A stretch of DNA of 64,000 nt, from assembly GCF_000187265.1 (NCBI RefSeq), contig NZ_GL698429.1:226701-290700 (forward strand). Direction: 5' to 3'. Below are positions 1 through 10,558 of this stretch, piece after piece (position 1 is the first letter of the stretch; every line of letters begins with the position of its first letter). The notes under the pieces were generated by a model. The model was not told the origin of the DNA. It ran no database searches and was given only the letters and a program-made list of their open reading frames with translations. Made by a program: the position numbers and the translations under genes. This DNA comes from Streptococcus equinus ATCC 9812. GTDB lineage: Bacteria > Bacillota > Bacilli > Lactobacillales > Streptococcaceae.

Positions 1-378
1 ATCAAGACTGCGCGTGCGATTTTGCAAGATTTTGATGGCAAAGTACCTAAGACACATAAAGAACTAGAAACCTTGCCTGGTGTTGGTCGAAAGACAGCTA
101 ATGTCGTACTAGCTGAAGTTTATGGCGTGCCGTCAATTGCTGTCGATACGCATGTTTCACGAATTGCAAAACGTCTTAACATTTCTGCACCAGATGCTGA
201 TGTTAAGGAGATTGAACAGGATTTGATGAAAAAAATTCCAAAGAAAGATTGGATTTTGACGCATCATCGTTTGATTTTCTTTGGACGCTATCATTGCTTG
301 GCTAAAAAGCCTAATTGCGATATCTGTCCAGTCCAAACTTATTGCAAGTTTTATAAAGAAAATATCAAAAATAATTAG
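1..378 (+). CDS. nth: Endonuclease III (5' truncated by window edge)
   Basis: DNA glycosylase/AP lyase of base excision repair that removes oxidised pyrimidines. The reading frame is open from base 1, so the true start lies outside the window; 125 residues are visible. The helix-hairpin-helix LPGVGRKTAN contains the catalytic lysine, and VDTHV contains the catalytic aspartate. The C-terminal iron-sulfur loop is complete, with four cysteines spaced C-x6-C-x2-C-x5-C. A terminator hairpin follows directly. The identification is secure; only the N-terminus is missing. Confidence 0.95.
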   Translation: MKTARAILQDFDGKVPKTHKELETLPGVGRKTANVVLAEVYGVPSIAVDTHVSRIAKRLNISAPDADVKEIEQDLMKKIPKKDWILTHHRLIFFGRYHCLAKKPNCDICPVQTYCKFYKENIKNN

Positions 379-401
379 CAGTTCATATGGACTGCTTTTT
401 A
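377..401 (+). terminator. Intrinsic terminator of nth
   Basis: AGCAGT and ACTGCT form a stem followed by five T residues, directly overlapping the nth stop region. Confidence 0.75.
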
Positions 402-409
402 TAGTGCTT

Positions 410-438
410 TTGTAAGGAGAAGTCGTTTTTGATATAAT
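410..438 (+). promoter_or_regulatory. Promoter of trmK
   Basis: TTGTAA, a 17-bp spacer and TATAAT. The predicted start of transcription, near 445, lies downstream of the ATG at 442 and so supports the ATG at 469 as the real trmK start. Confidence 0.6.
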
Positions 439-468
439 AAAATGAATGATATTTTAGAAGGAAGAATT

Positions 469-1152
469 ATGCAAACAGTATTATCACAGCGCTTAGCTGA
501 TGTGGCTGAATTTGTGCCACAAGGAGCGCGTTTATTGGACGTTGGAAGTGATCACGCTTACTTACCGATTGCTCTAATGGAAGAAGGAAAAATTGATTTT
601 GCCATTGCTGGAGAAGTTGTGAAGGGGCCTTATGAAGCTGCAGTTCACAACGTTTCTGGAGCGGCTTTATCAGACAAGATTGATGTTCGCTTAGCTGATG
701 GTCTAGCAGCATTTGAAGCATCTGATAACATTACAACAATCACAATTTGCGGCATGGGTGGCGGATTAATTGCCGATATTTTGGCTGCTGGTGCTGAAAA
801 ATTAGCAAACGTAGAGCGTCTTATCTTACAACCTAACAACCGTGAAGATGAGCTTCGTACTTGGTTGATGAACAATGGCTTCAAGTTGGTTGCTGAAAAA
901 ATCATGACTGAAAATGATAAATTCTACGAAATCATGGTGGTTGAAAACGGCCAAATGGAGTTATCAGTGACAGAATTGCGCTTTGGTCCATTTTTGAATC
1001 AAGAAAAGTCTGATGTCTTTAAAGCACGCTGGCAACGAGAGTTGAAAAAACTTGAAATTGCTTTACCACATGTTCCAGAAACTCGAGTTGATGATCGCTC
1101 TGCTATTTTACAAAAAATGACAGCCATCAAGGAGGCAATCAATGAAGGCTAG
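469..1152 (+). CDS. trmK: tRNA (adenine(22)-N(1))-methyltransferase
   Basis: Class I SAM-dependent methyltransferase that makes m1A22 in tRNA. The SAM-binding loop [13 protein letters not shown] lies near residues 22-34, and a glycine-rich [11 protein letters not shown] near residue 87 is typical of TrmK/YqfN. The product is 227 residues, the usual family length. The start at 469 has GAAGGAAG upstream; the ATG at 442 lies at or before the predicted transcript start. The gene overlaps the next one by 11 bp, the conserved trmK-nif3 pairing in Firmicutes. Confidence 0.92.
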   Translation: MQTVLSQRLADVAEFVPQGARLLDVGSDHAYLPIALMEEGKIDFAIAGEVVKGPYEAAVHNVSGAALSDKIDVRLADGLAAFEASDNITTITICGMGGGLIADILAAGAEKLANVERLILQPNNREDELRTWLMNNGFKLVAEKIMTENDKFYEIMVVENGQMELSVTELRFGPFLNQEKSDVFKARWQRELKKLEIALPHVPETRVDDRSAILQKMTAIKEAINEG

Positions 1153-1930
1153 CGAAATTATTGCACGTTATGAAGCATATTGCCCTCGCGAACTCTCAAT
1201 GGAAGGCGATGTTTCAGGACTTCAAATCGGAACACTTGACAAAGAAGTGAATCGAGTTATGATTGCACTTGATGTGCGTGAAACAACTGTCGCTGAAGCA
1301 ATTGAAAATAATGTTGATTTGATTATTGTTAAACATGCACCGATTTTCCGTCCGCTTAAAGATCTAGTGGCAACTCCTCAAAATCAGATTTATCTGGATT
1401 TGGTTAAGCACGATATCGCAGTTTATGTCAGTCATACGAATATTGACATCGTTTCAGATGGTCTGAATGACTGGTTCTGTGAGCTTTTGGAAATTACTGA
1501 TACTGAGATTTTGAGTCCGACTTCTGATGGCTACGGTATTGGTCGTGTCGGCAACATCAAAGAACAAACTTTTTCAGAATTTGCTTTAAAAGTTAAAGAA
1601 AAATTCCAGCTCGACAGTGTTCGTTTGGTGGCATACGGCAGTCAAGAACAACTTATTAATCGTGTCGCTATTTGTGGTGGAAGTGGCCAAAGCTTTTATC
1701 GTGATGCAATGGCAAAAGGTGCCCAAGTTTATATTACAGGGGACATTTATTATCATACAGCCCAAGAAATGATTACAAATGGTATGCTAGCTATCGACCC
1801 AGGACATCATATCGAAGTGCTTATGGTTGACAAACTACTTGAGAAATTTAATGCTTGGAAAGCAGAAGGTGACTGGAACGTCGAATTCTTAGCAAGTAAA
1901 GCTGAGACAAATCCGTTTTATCATTTGTAG
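1142..1930 (+). CDS. Nif3-like dinuclear metal centre hexameric protein
   Basis: Member of the Nif3/YqfO family (262 residues, the short streptococcal form without the long insert of YqfO). Conserved metal-ligand motifs are visible: VKHAPIFRP near residue 61, SHTNID near residue 98, and [10 protein letters not shown] and DPGHHIEV in the C-terminal third. An AAGGAGG ribosome binding site inside the end of trmK serves the ATG at 1142, so the two genes are translationally coupled. The biochemical role is unsettled: some members are annotated as GTP cyclohydrolase type 1-like, and this cannot be decided from sequence. Confidence 0.88.
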   Translation: MKASEIIARYEAYCPRELSMEGDVSGLQIGTLDKEVNRVMIALDVRETTVAEAIENNVDLIIVKHAPIFRPLKDLVATPQNQIYLDLVKHDIAVYVSHTNIDIVSDGLNDWFCELLEITDTEILSPTSDGYGIGRVGNIKEQTFSEFALKVKEKFQLDSVRLVAYGSQEQLINRVAICGGSGQSFYRDAMAKGAQVYITGDIYYHTAQEMITNGMLAIDPGHHIEVLMVDKLLEKFNAWKAEGDWNVEFLASKAETNPFYHL

Positions 1931-2063
1931 GATTTTTAGCTAACATTTGTCAATAATAGTCTCTAATTGCCTGTAAAATTAGGAAGATTAGTGACAGCAT
2001 TTGCAAAAAATGATAAAATAGTTCTGATAATTGATATTTATTTATAAAGAGGGAGACCTAACT

Positions 2064-2933
2064 ATGAAAGGTATTATTCTTGCAGGAGGCTCAGGAACAC
2101 GTTTGTATCCTTTGACTCGTGCAGCTTCAAAACAACTTATGCCAGTGTATGATAAACCAATGATTTATTATCCACTATCAACATTGATGTTGGCTGGTAT
2201 CCGAGATATCCTAATCATCTCAACACCAACTGATATTCACCGTTTTGAAGAATTACTAGGTGATGGTTCTGAATTTGGTATTTCACTTTCTTATGCTGTA
2301 CAACCAAGTCCAGATGGATTGGCACAAGCATTTATCATTGGTGAAGACTTCATCGGTGATGACAACGTAGCACTTGTTTTGGGTGATAACATTTATCACG
2401 GTGCTGGACTTAGCAAAATGCTTCAAAAAGCGGCAAGCAAAGAAAAAGGTGCTACAGTATTTGGTTACCAAGTTAAAGACCCAGAACGTTTTGGTGTTGT
2501 TGAATTTGATGAAGATTTCAACGCTCTTTCAATTGAAGAAAAACCAGAACATCCAAAATCACACTATGCCGTAACAGGTCTTTACTTCTACGATAATGAT
2601 GTTGTTGAGATTGCTAAAAGCATTAAACCAAGTGCACGTGGTGAACTTGAAATCACAGATGTCAACAAAGTTTACCTAGAACGGGGAGATCTTTCAGTAG
2701 AAGTTATGGGTCGTGGATTTGCATGGCTTGATACTGGTACACACGAAAGCCTTCTTGAAGCAGCTCAATACATCGAAACAGTGCAACGTATGCAAAACCT
2801 TCAAGTGGCAAACTTGGAAGAAATTGCATACCGCATGGGCTACATCACAAAAGATGATGTGCGCGAACTTGCACAACCACTTAAGAAAAACGAATACGGA
2901 AAATACTTGCTCCGTTTGATTGGAGAAGAATAA
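2064..2933 (+). CDS. rmlA: Glucose-1-phosphate thymidylyltransferase
   Basis: First enzyme of dTDP-L-rhamnose synthesis (glucose-1-phosphate plus dTTP to dTDP-glucose), which supplies rhamnose for streptococcal cell-wall polysaccharide. The N-terminus carries the nucleotidyltransferase signature [13 protein letters not shown], with conserved [16 protein letters not shown] after it. Length is 289 residues, as expected. The ATG at 2064 follows GAGGGAGA; an in-frame extension to 2031 has no ribosome binding site. The stop overlaps the rmlC start by one base, so the genes are coupled. Confidence 0.96.
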   Translation: MKGIILAGGSGTRLYPLTRAASKQLMPVYDKPMIYYPLSTLMLAGIRDILIISTPTDIHRFEELLGDGSEFGISLSYAVQPSPDGLAQAFIIGEDFIGDDNVALVLGDNIYHGAGLSKMLQKAASKEKGATVFGYQVKDPERFGVVEFDEDFNALSIEEKPEHPKSHYAVTGLYFYDNDVVEIAKSIKPSARGELEITDVNKVYLERGDLSVEVMGRGFAWLDTGTHESLLEAAQYIETVQRMQNLQVANLEEIAYRMGYITKDDVRELAQPLKKNEYGKYLLRLIGEE

Positions 2934-3529
2934 TGACAGAACAATTTTTTGGTAAAGAATTAGCAGCACGAAAAATCGAGGCTATTCCTGGAATGATTGA
3001 ATTCGATATTCCAGTTCATGGAGATAACCGTGGTTGGTTCAAAGAAAACTTCCAAAAGGAAAAAATGTTACCGCTTGGTTTCCCAGAATCATTCTTTGCA
3101 GAAGGAAAATTGCAAAATAACGTCAGCTTCTCACACAAAAATGTTTTGCGCGGACTTCACGCAGAACCATGGGATAAATACATCTCAGTTGCAGACGAAG
3201 GTAAAGTTCTAGGTTCATGGGTTGATTTGCGTGAAGGTGAAAGCTTTGGTCACGTTTATCAAACAGTTATCGACGCTTCAAAAGGTATCTTTGTTCCACG
3301 TGGTGTCGCTAATGGTTTCCAAGTATTGTCTGATAAAGTATCATACAGCTACTTAGTCAATGATTACTGGGCACTTGAACTTAAACCAAAATACGCTTTT
3401 GTAAACTACGCAGATCCAACTCTTGGTATCAAATGGGAAAACTTGGAAGAAGCAGAAGTTTCTGAAGCAGATAAAAATCACCCATTGCTTAAAGACGTTA
3501 AACCTTTAAGTAAAGATGATTTGAACTAA
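2933..3529 (+). CDS. rmlC: dTDP-4-dehydrorhamnose 3,5-epimerase family protein
   Basis: Cupin-fold epimerase acting third in dTDP-rhamnose synthesis. The catalytic histidine sits in VLRGLHAEPWDKY, the later GIFVPRGVANGFQ loop forms the jelly-roll core, and YSYLVNDYW carries the family tyrosine. At 198 residues it matches the streptococcal variant. It is coupled to rmlA by a TAATG overlap. A 176-bp structured gap separates it from rmlB. The last enzyme, RmlD, is not in this window and is presumably elsewhere. Confidence 0.92.
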   Translation: MTEQFFGKELAARKIEAIPGMIEFDIPVHGDNRGWFKENFQKEKMLPLGFPESFFAEGKLQNNVSFSHKNVLRGLHAEPWDKYISVADEGKVLGSWVDLREGESFGHVYQTVIDASKGIFVPRGVANGFQVLSDKVSYSYLVNDYWALELKPKYAFVNYADPTLGIKWENLEEAEVSEADKNHPLLKDVKPLSKDDLN

Positions 3530-3560
3530 GACTTTAAATATTTAACAAAATTTAATCAGA

Positions 3561-4752
<1,192 letters not shown>

Positions 4753-4756
4753 TAAA

Positions 4757-4808
4757 TTAAAAAGCCTATCACATCAAGCTTTTTCAGCTTGTGTGAAGGG
4801 CTTTTTTA
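4757..4808 (+). terminator. Terminator of the rml operon
   Basis: A long imperfect stem from AAGCC..TCAAGCT to AGCTTG..GGGCTT, then six T residues. Confidence 0.8.
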
Positions 4809-4877
4809 TGTAGAAGGGGCAAAGTATAGGGGAAAATGTTATAATAAGTTTACTTTTTGGATAAAGGAGGAGCAGTG

Positions 4878-5300
4878 ATGAGAGATGACGTTAAATTAGC
4901 TCACGAAATTACTAAAAGAGCGCATAAAGGTCAAGTTGACAAAGCCGGTGCACCCTATATTTTACATCCTGAGACTGTAGCGTCATTCGTCACGAAAGAT
5001 GATGAAAAAATTGTTGCCTATTTACATGATGTGATAGAAGACACTCCTTGTCAGCTGAGAGATTTAGAAAATGCAGGATTCTCATCTGAGATTATAAAAG
5101 CAGTTGATTTATTGACTAGAAAAACTGGTCAATCGTATAAGCAATATCTTAAACTTGTTAAAACAAATGAATTAGCACGTGTTGTCAAGTTAGCGGATTT
5201 GAAGCACAATTCGGATTTATCAAGGCTTACTCATGTTACTGAAAATGACATTAAACGTTTGAAGAAGTACCAAGATGCTATTGTTTTTTTAAGCACTTAG
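4878..5300 (+). CDS. HD-domain phosphohydrolase, RelA/SpoT hydrolase-like
   Basis: Small single-domain HD hydrolase of 140 residues. It shows the metal-binding series of (p)ppGpp hydrolases: HPETVA near residue 35, AYLHDVIEDT (the HD pair) near residue 55, and KLADLKHNSDL near residue 103. It resembles the hydrolase half of Rel/Spo enzymes without the synthetase, TGS or ACT domains, like the Mesh1-type small hydrolases. Substrate specificity cannot be read from sequence. The ATG at 4878 follows AAAGGAGGAG. It is monocistronic, with a terminator overlapping its stop codon. Confidence 0.8.
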   Translation: MRDDVKLAHEITKRAHKGQVDKAGAPYILHPETVASFVTKDDEKIVAYLHDVIEDTPCQLRDLENAGFSSEIIKAVDLLTRKTGQSYKQYLKLVKTNELARVVKLADLKHNSDLSRLTHVTENDIKRLKKYQDAIVFLST

Positions 5301-5320
5301 AAGCTCTACGTGCTTTTTCT
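5291..5320 (+). terminator. Terminator overlapping the HD gene stop
   Basis: AAGCAC and GTGCTT stem followed by T residues; the 5' arm is inside the last codons of the gene. Confidence 0.6.
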
Positions 5321-5454
5321 CACTTTACATTAGGAAAAAAACAACTCATAAGTTAACCTTTGATGTAAGAATTGTTCTTGTTTTTCTTAACATCAAATTC
5401 AGAATAATAGCTATTTTTCTGGTACAATAGAAGAAAACGAGAAAGAAGAGAATG

Positions 5455-5940
5455 ATGACAAAGTTAGCAACGATTTGTTATATTGATAATGGTGAGGCAC
5501 TTTTGCTTTTGCACCGTAATAAAAAGCCAAATGATGTTCATGAAGGAAAATGGATCTCAGTTGGTGGTAAGCTTGAAGCAGGTGAGACTCCTGATGAATG
5601 CGCAAAGCGGGAAATTTTTGAAGAAACTCATTTTATCGTCAAAGAAATGGACTTTAAGGGAGTGATTACTTTCCCAGAATTTACGCCTGGTCATGATTGG
5701 TACACTTATGTGTTTAAAGTGACTGATTTTGAGGGTGAGTTGATTTCTGATGAGGAATCACGTGAAGGAACATTGGAATGGGTTCCTTATGATAAAGTTC
5801 TTTCAAAACCAACTTGGGAAGGTGATTACGAAATCTTTAAGTGGATTTTGGATGATGTTCCATTCTTTTCAGCTAAATTTACTTATGATGACCAACAACG
5901 TTTAGTTGATAAAAGTGTCACTTTCTATGATAATAAGTAG
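5455..5940 (+). CDS. mutX: 8-oxo-dGTP diphosphatase (Nudix)
   Basis: Nudix hydrolase that cleans 8-oxo-dGTP from the nucleotide pool and so limits transversions. The Nudix box runs GGKLEAGETPDECAK then REIFEETH; the near-invariant glycine after EE is occupied by H in this copy, which is mildly unusual. Strong overall match to streptococcal MutX (LATICYIDNG at the start, FPEFTPGHDWYTYVF in the middle). Two adjacent ATG codons (5452 and 5455) share one GAAGAGA ribosome binding site; 5455 aligns with the family N-terminus. About 161 residues. Confidence 0.93.
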   Translation: MTKLATICYIDNGEALLLLHRNKKPNDVHEGKWISVGGKLEAGETPDECAKREIFEETHFIVKEMDFKGVITFPEFTPGHDWYTYVFKVTDFEGELISDEESREGTLEWVPYDKVLSKPTWEGDYEIFKWILDDVPFFSAKFTYDDQQRLVDKSVTFYDNK

Positions 5941-5975
5941 CACTTAAAGAATAGATTTACGTGAGTGAGGTTTTT

Positions 5976-7163
5976 ATGGACAGTCATAAAGAAAAAAAGT
6001 TTACAGATTCCTGGTTTTTCAAATGGGTATTAAATAGTCAAGCGACAGTAGCTATTTTGGTTACGTTTATTGTCTTTTTGACACTTTATTTGTTTACTAA
6101 GATTTCATTTTTATTTGAACCGGTTCTGGCATTTCTTGCTATCATCATGCTTCCTTTGGTTATATCAGCCATTCTTTATTATCTGATTAAGCCTTTGGTT
6201 GCTTTTATTGAACGTCGTGGTTTTAGTCGAACGACTTCAATTTTTATTGTTTTTGCCATTATTATCGCTTTGATTATTTGGGCAGTTGCAAGCTTTATTC
6301 CGATGATTGAAGGGCAAGTTAAGTCATTTATTGAAAATTTACCTGCCTATGTTAAAAGTGTTAACATTGAAGGTTCTAAGCTTTTGAGAAGTCCATGGCT
6401 TTCTAATTATCAGACTGAGCTGCAGGATATGCTGGTAAATATTAGCAACAAGGCCGTTGATTACGCTGAAAGTTTTTCTAAGAATGCTTTTGATTGGGCA
6501 TCTAATTTTGCCAGTGCTATAGCTCGTGTAACTGTTGCTATTATTATGTCACCTTTCATTCTATTTTATTTCTTACGTGATAGTCATAAGATGAAGGATG
6601 GTTTAATCAAGGCTCTGCCAACAAAAATGCGTCGTCCCTCAGCACGAATTCTTGGTGACATTAATAAACAACTTGCTGGATATGTTCAAGGTCAAGTTAC
6701 GGTTGCTATCGTTGTTGGAATTATGTTTACGGTCTTCTTTAATATTATAGGCTTGCGTTATGCGGCAACTTTTGGTATTATTGCAGGGTTTCTTAATATG
6801 ATTCCGTATCTTGGTAGCTTTTTAGCTATGGTTCCTGTTGTGATTATGGGGATTGTTCAAGGACCGATTATGCTTGTTAAGGTTTTAGTCACTTTTGTGA
6901 TTGAACAGACTATTGAAGGACGTTTTGTGGCACCATTGGTTTTGGGAAGCAAGTTGAGCATTCACCCAATTACCATTATGTTTATTTTGCTAACGTCTGG
7001 TTCGATGTTTGGTATTTGGGGAGTTTTCCTAGGAATTCCAATCTATGCGTCTATCAAGGTTGTTGTAAAAGAAATTTTTGACTGGTACAAAGGTGTCAGT
7101 GGTTTATACGAAGAAGATTTTATCGTCGAAAAAGGAGAAGAAAAAACAGAGAATGTTAAATAG
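5976..7163 (+). CDS. AI-2E family transporter (PerM/YdbI-like membrane protein)
   Basis: Polytopic membrane protein of 395 residues with about eight hydrophobic segments and the family's conserved central stretch (GQVTVAIVVGIMFTVFFNIIGL, then IAGFLNMIPYLGSFLAMVP). Some relatives export autoinducer-2, others are sodium/proton antiporters, so the substrate is open. The ATG at 5976 has GTGAGTGAGG upstream; a GTG at 5961 would lack a ribosome binding site. The 3' end overlaps the following TPR gene by 11 bp, indicating coupled translation. Confidence 0.85.
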   Translation: MDSHKEKKFTDSWFFKWVLNSQATVAILVTFIVFLTLYLFTKISFLFEPVLAFLAIIMLPLVISAILYYLIKPLVAFIERRGFSRTTSIFIVFAIIIALIIWAVASFIPMIEGQVKSFIENLPAYVKSVNIEGSKLLRSPWLSNYQTELQDMLVNISNKAVDYAESFSKNAFDWASNFASAIARVTVAIIMSPFILFYFLRDSHKMKDGLIKALPTKMRRPSARILGDINKQLAGYVQGQVTVAIVVGIMFTVFFNIIGLRYAATFGIIAGFLNMIPYLGSFLAMVPVVIMGIVQGPIMLVKVLVTFVIEQTIEGRFVAPLVLGSKLSIHPITIMFILLTSGSMFGIWGVFLGIPIYASIKVVVKEIFDWYKGVSGLYEEDFIVEKGEEKTENVK

Positions 7164-8388
7164 TGAAAAAATGGTAGCTTCGCTTCAAAGTCAAGATTTG
7201 GAGCATGCTAATAAATACTTTAAACGTGCTTTAAAAGAAGATGATGCGGAAACGCTCTTAGAATTGGCTGAATATCTTGAAAGCATTGGATTTTTACCGC
7301 AGGCAAAAGAAATCTACTTGCAAGAGCGTGAAGAATACCCAGAAGTTAATGTCAATCTTGCACAAATTGCTACAGAAGACGGCGACATTGAGGGGGCATT
7401 CTTGTATCTTGATGCGATTTCACCTGATAGTGATGCCTATTTGTCAGCACTTCTTGTTATGGCAGACATTTATGAAATGGAAGGTCTTGCGGATGTGGCG
7501 CGTGAGAAACTTTTGTTGGCTAATGAAATCAGTGATGAACCATTGGTTATCTTTGGTCTTGCTGAAATTGAACTTGAGCTTGGCAATTACAATCAAGCGA
7601 TTAAAGAATACGCTAAGTTAGATAATCGTGAGATTTTGGAATTAACTGGTATCTCAACTTACCAACGTATTGGTCGAGCTTACGCTAGTCTTGGTAAATT
7701 TGAAGCTGCGATTGAGTTCCTTGAAAAAGCTGTAGAAATCGAATACGATGATAATACTATCTTTGAATTGGCAACAATCTTGTATGACCAAGAAGAGTAC
7801 CAAAAAGCAAATATTTACTTCAAACAATTGGAAACAATGAATCCAGACTTTGAAGGTTATGAATATGTCTACGCGCAATCTCTTCACGAAGAAAATAAAA
7901 CTGAAGAAGCTCTTCGTTTAATTCAAAAAGGGTTAGCAAAAAATGAATTTGATACCAATCTTTTACTTGCTGCATCACAATTCTCATATGAATTACATGA
8001 TCCAAAACAAGCTGAAAGCTATTTAGTGAAAGCAAAAGAAGTAGCTGTAGACGATGAAGATGTGCTTATGCGTTTGACTAACTTGTATTTGGAAGAAGAG
8101 CGCTATGAAGATGTGATTGCACTAAATCGTGATAATATCGATAATGTTCTTACAAAATGGAACATTGCTAAAGCTTATCAAGCACTTGAAGCTGATAAAA
8201 AAGCTCTTAAGATTTATGATGATTTAGCGACAGATTTAGCAGACAATCCTGAGTTCTTACAAGATTATGCTTATATTTTGCGTGAATTTGGCTATATCGA
8301 TCGTGCAAAAGATGTTGCAAAACGCTATTTAACCTTTGTTCCAGATGATGTTAATATGGTGGAATTTATAGATGAAGATGAATTTTAA
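7153..8388 (+). CDS. Tetratricopeptide repeat protein
   Basis: Acidic, all-helical protein of 411 residues made of about ten degenerate 34-residue TPR units. Clear examples are GRAYASLGKFEAAIEFLEKAVEI and AKAYQALEADKKALKIYDDL. No signal peptide or membrane segment, so probably a cytoplasmic scaffold. It starts inside the end of the upstream membrane gene, with AAAGGAGAAG about 15 bases before the ATG, a long spacing; a second in-frame ATG at 7171 is possible. The partner is unknown; the coupling suggests it works with the AI-2E type membrane protein. Confidence 0.8.
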   Translation: MLNSEKMVASLQSQDLEHANKYFKRALKEDDAETLLELAEYLESIGFLPQAKEIYLQEREEYPEVNVNLAQIATEDGDIEGAFLYLDAISPDSDAYLSALLVMADIYEMEGLADVAREKLLLANEISDEPLVIFGLAEIELELGNYNQAIKEYAKLDNREILELTGISTYQRIGRAYASLGKFEAAIEFLEKAVEIEYDDNTIFELATILYDQEEYQKANIYFKQLETMNPDFEGYEYVYAQSLHEENKTEEALRLIQKGLAKNEFDTNLLLAASQFSYELHDPKQAESYLVKAKEVAVDDEDVLMRLTNLYLEEERYEDVIALNRDNIDNVLTKWNIAKAYQALEADKKALKIYDDLATDLADNPEFLQDYAYILREFGYIDRAKDVAKRYLTFVPDDVNMVEFIDEDEF

Positions 8389-8554
8389 AAGTCTTTTAGC
8401 TGGTAATCTCATAACAGTTATTATCATTTTTGTTTTGTTATCGTTCTTTGATCAAAGTGGAGATTTGATGCGCAATATTATTGTCGTGTTTGTCGGATTT
8501 GTCTTGATGACTAGCTATGATTTTATCAGAACAAGAAAAGATAAGAAAAAGTAG
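8372..8554 (+). CDS. Small two-helix membrane protein, unknown function
   Basis: Sixty-residue protein with two predicted membrane helices (residues about 8-24 and 35-52) and a basic C-terminal tail RTRKDKKK. It overlaps the TPR gene stop, has ATG codons at 8372 and 8378 and GGTGG upstream, and ends just before a strong terminator, so it is the last gene of the operon starting at 5976. I do not recognise a named family. Confidence 0.6.
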   Translation: MKMNFKSLLAGNLITVIIIFVLLSFFDQSGDLMRNIIVVFVGFVLMTSYDFIRTRKDKKK

Positions 8555-8556
8555 AG

Positions 8557-8579
8557 CGTAGCAATTGCTACGTTTTTTT
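8557..8579 (+). terminator. Terminator
   Basis: CGTAGC, AATT loop, GCTACG, then seven T residues. Confidence 0.85.
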
Positions 8580-8630
8580 ATGCTGTTTTCATAGACATTT
8601 TCATTAACATAGGTTAAAGATAAATAAAAA

Positions 8631-8711
8631 TTTCACAAGCGAAATTTCACAAACATTTCGTAAAACTATGGTATAATTGATTCATGTTTGTGAAAAAATA
8701 AAATTTTGTGA
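8631..8711 (+). promoter_or_regulatory. alsS promoter bracketed by a long inverted repeat
   Basis: A -10 box TATAAT (8672-8677) lies between perfect 12-bp arms TTTCACAAACAT (8645-8656) and ATGTTTGTGAAA (8684-8695). A further TTTCACAA at 8631 and TTGTGA at 8706 extend the symmetry outwards. The half-site TTGTGAAA is like that of the redox repressor Rex, but the orientation here is divergent. The 8581-8808 stretch has no gene; it also holds a leader stem ATCACT/AGTGAT (8731-8755). Confidence 0.6.
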
Positions 8712-8808
8712 TTTAGATTTGACTAATTTTATCACTAATCATATTAATAAGTGATGTATTTTGAAGGAAATACCTTTCTTGATTAGTCATCTAAATATAG
8801 GAGATAAA

Positions 8809-10482
8809 ATGACAGAACAAAAGCAATATGGGGCTGACTTAGTTGTAGACAGTCTCATTAACCATGACATCGAATACGTATTTGGTATTCCAGGGGCAAA
8901 AATTGACCGAGTTTTTGATACCCTTGAAGACAAAGGACCAAAATTAATCGTTGCTCGTCATGAACAAAATGCTGCCTTTATGGCACAAGGTATTGGACGT
9001 ATTACAGGAAATCCTGGTGTTGTGATTACAACAAGTGGACCTGGTGTGTCAAACTTGGCAACAGGTTTGGTTACAGCGACTGACGAAGGGGATCCAGTTC
9101 TTGCTATTTCAGGACAAGTAAAACGCTGTGATTTGTTGAAACGTTCGCACCAATCAATGAAAAACGTTGCGATGATGGAACCTGTTACAAAATTAGCAGT
9201 TGAAGTTCATGATCCAAATACTCTTTCTGAAACAATTGCTAATGCTTATCGTGCTGCAAAATCAGGCAAACGTGGGGCAAGTTTTGTATCAATTCCACAA
9301 GATGTGACAGACAGTCCAGTGTCAGTTAAAGCTATCAAACCATTGACAGACCCTAAACTTGGTTCAGCATCTGTTGAAGATATTAACTACCTTGCACAAG
9401 CTATTCGCAATGCCAAATTGCCAGTTCTACTTTTAGGGAACGGTGCTTCTACACGAGCTGTAACAAAATCAATTCGTAAACTGTTAGGAACTGTTAAATT
9501 GCCAGTTGTTGAAACATTCCAAGGTGCTGGTATTGTATCACGTGAACTCGAAGAAGATACTTTCTTTGGTCGTGTTGGACTTTTCCGCAATCAACCAGGT
9601 GATATGCTTCTTAAAAAAGCTGACCTTGTTATCGCAATCGGTTATGACCCAATCGAGTATGAAGCTCGTAACTGGAATGCTGAAATTTCAGCACGTATCA
9701 TTGTTATCGATGTAGCTCAAGCAGAAATCGATACTTATTTCCAACCAGAGCGCGAATTGATTGGTGATATTTCTGATACCATTGACTTATTGTTGCCAGC
9801 AGTTAATGGCTACACATTACCAGCATGCTCAGTAGATTATCTTCAAAATCTTAAGAAAAACGTTGTTGAGGATGTGAAATTTGATCGAAACTCTAAAGAA
9901 GGTCTTGTTCACCCACTTGATGTTATTGACGTTTTACAAGAAAACACTACAGATGACATGACTGTTACTGTTGACGTCGGTAGTCACTACATTTGGATGG
10001 CACGTTACTTCAAATCATACGAAGCACGTCATTTGCTATTTTCAAATGGTATGCAAACTCTTGGAGTGGCTCTTCCATGGGCGATTTCAGCTGCGCTTGT
10101 CCGCCCAAATACAAAAGTCATTTCTGTCTCTGGTGACGGTGGATTCTTATTCTCAGCACAAGAATTAGAAACAGCTGTTCGCCTTAATTTACCAATCGTA
10201 CACATCATCTGGAACGATGGAAAATACAACATGGTTGAATTCCAAGAAGAGATGAAATATGGTCGTTCTGCCGGTGTTGACTTCGGACCAGTTGACTTTG
10301 TAAAATATGCTGAAAGTTTTGGTGCTAAAGGTTACCGAGTTGATAGCAAAGATTCATTTGAAGCAACACTTAAAAAAGCTATTGCTGAAGCTGAAAATGG
10401 TCCAGTCTTGATTGATATTCCAATTGACTACAAAGATAACATCAAACTTGGTGAAACAATTTTACCTGATGAATTTTATTAA
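8809..10482 (+). CDS. alsS: Acetolactate synthase, catabolic
   Basis: Thiamine-diphosphate enzyme joining two pyruvates into alpha-acetolactate, the entry to acetoin. 557 residues. The N-terminal [14 protein letters not shown] precedes the catalytic-glutamate motif [10 protein letters not shown], and the TPP/Mg motif [15 protein letters not shown] with WNDGKYN lies in the C-terminal domain. Pairing with budA marks it as the catabolic enzyme and not the biosynthetic IlvB. The ATG at 8809 follows ATAGGAGA; a TTG at 8761 opens an extension without conserved sequence. Upstream sits an unusual inverted-repeat operator. Confidence 0.95.
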   Translation: MTEQKQYGADLVVDSLINHDIEYVFGIPGAKIDRVFDTLEDKGPKLIVARHEQNAAFMAQGIGRITGNPGVVITTSGPGVSNLATGLVTATDEGDPVLAISGQVKRCDLLKRSHQSMKNVAMMEPVTKLAVEVHDPNTLSETIANAYRAAKSGKRGASFVSIPQDVTDSPVSVKAIKPLTDPKLGSASVEDINYLAQAIRNAKLPVLLLGNGASTRAVTKSIRKLLGTVKLPVVETFQGAGIVSRELEEDTFFGRVGLFRNQPGDMLLKKADLVIAIGYDPIEYEARNWNAEISARIIVIDVAQAEIDTYFQPERELIGDISDTIDLLLPAVNGYTLPACSVDYLQNLKKNVVEDVKFDRNSKEGLVHPLDVIDVLQENTTDDMTVTVDVGSHYIWMARYFKSYEARHLLFSNGMQTLGVALPWAISAALVRPNTKVISVSGDGGFLFSAQELETAVRLNLPIVHIIWNDGKYNMVEFQEEMKYGRSAGVDFGPVDFVKYAESFGAKGYRVDSKDSFEATLKKAIAEAENGPVLIDIPIDYKDNIKLGETILPDEFY

Positions 10483-10558
10483 GCCTTGCATTTTAGAGAA
10501 TTTGGCAATAAAATAGATTAGTATTATTTAATTTTAAATGACGAAAGTGAAGGAGAAT

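Noticed and set aside
2694-2969. Long antisense ORFs opposite rmlA, rnjB, pdhD, the P-type ATPase and others
   Set aside because: They are out-of-phase shadows of strongly coding genes, without ribosome binding sites or recognisable protein features.
8761-8808. N-terminal extension of AlsS from a TTG at 8761
   Set aside because: No ribosome binding site at the right distance and no family similarity; ATG 8809 has AGGAG and the conserved N-terminus.
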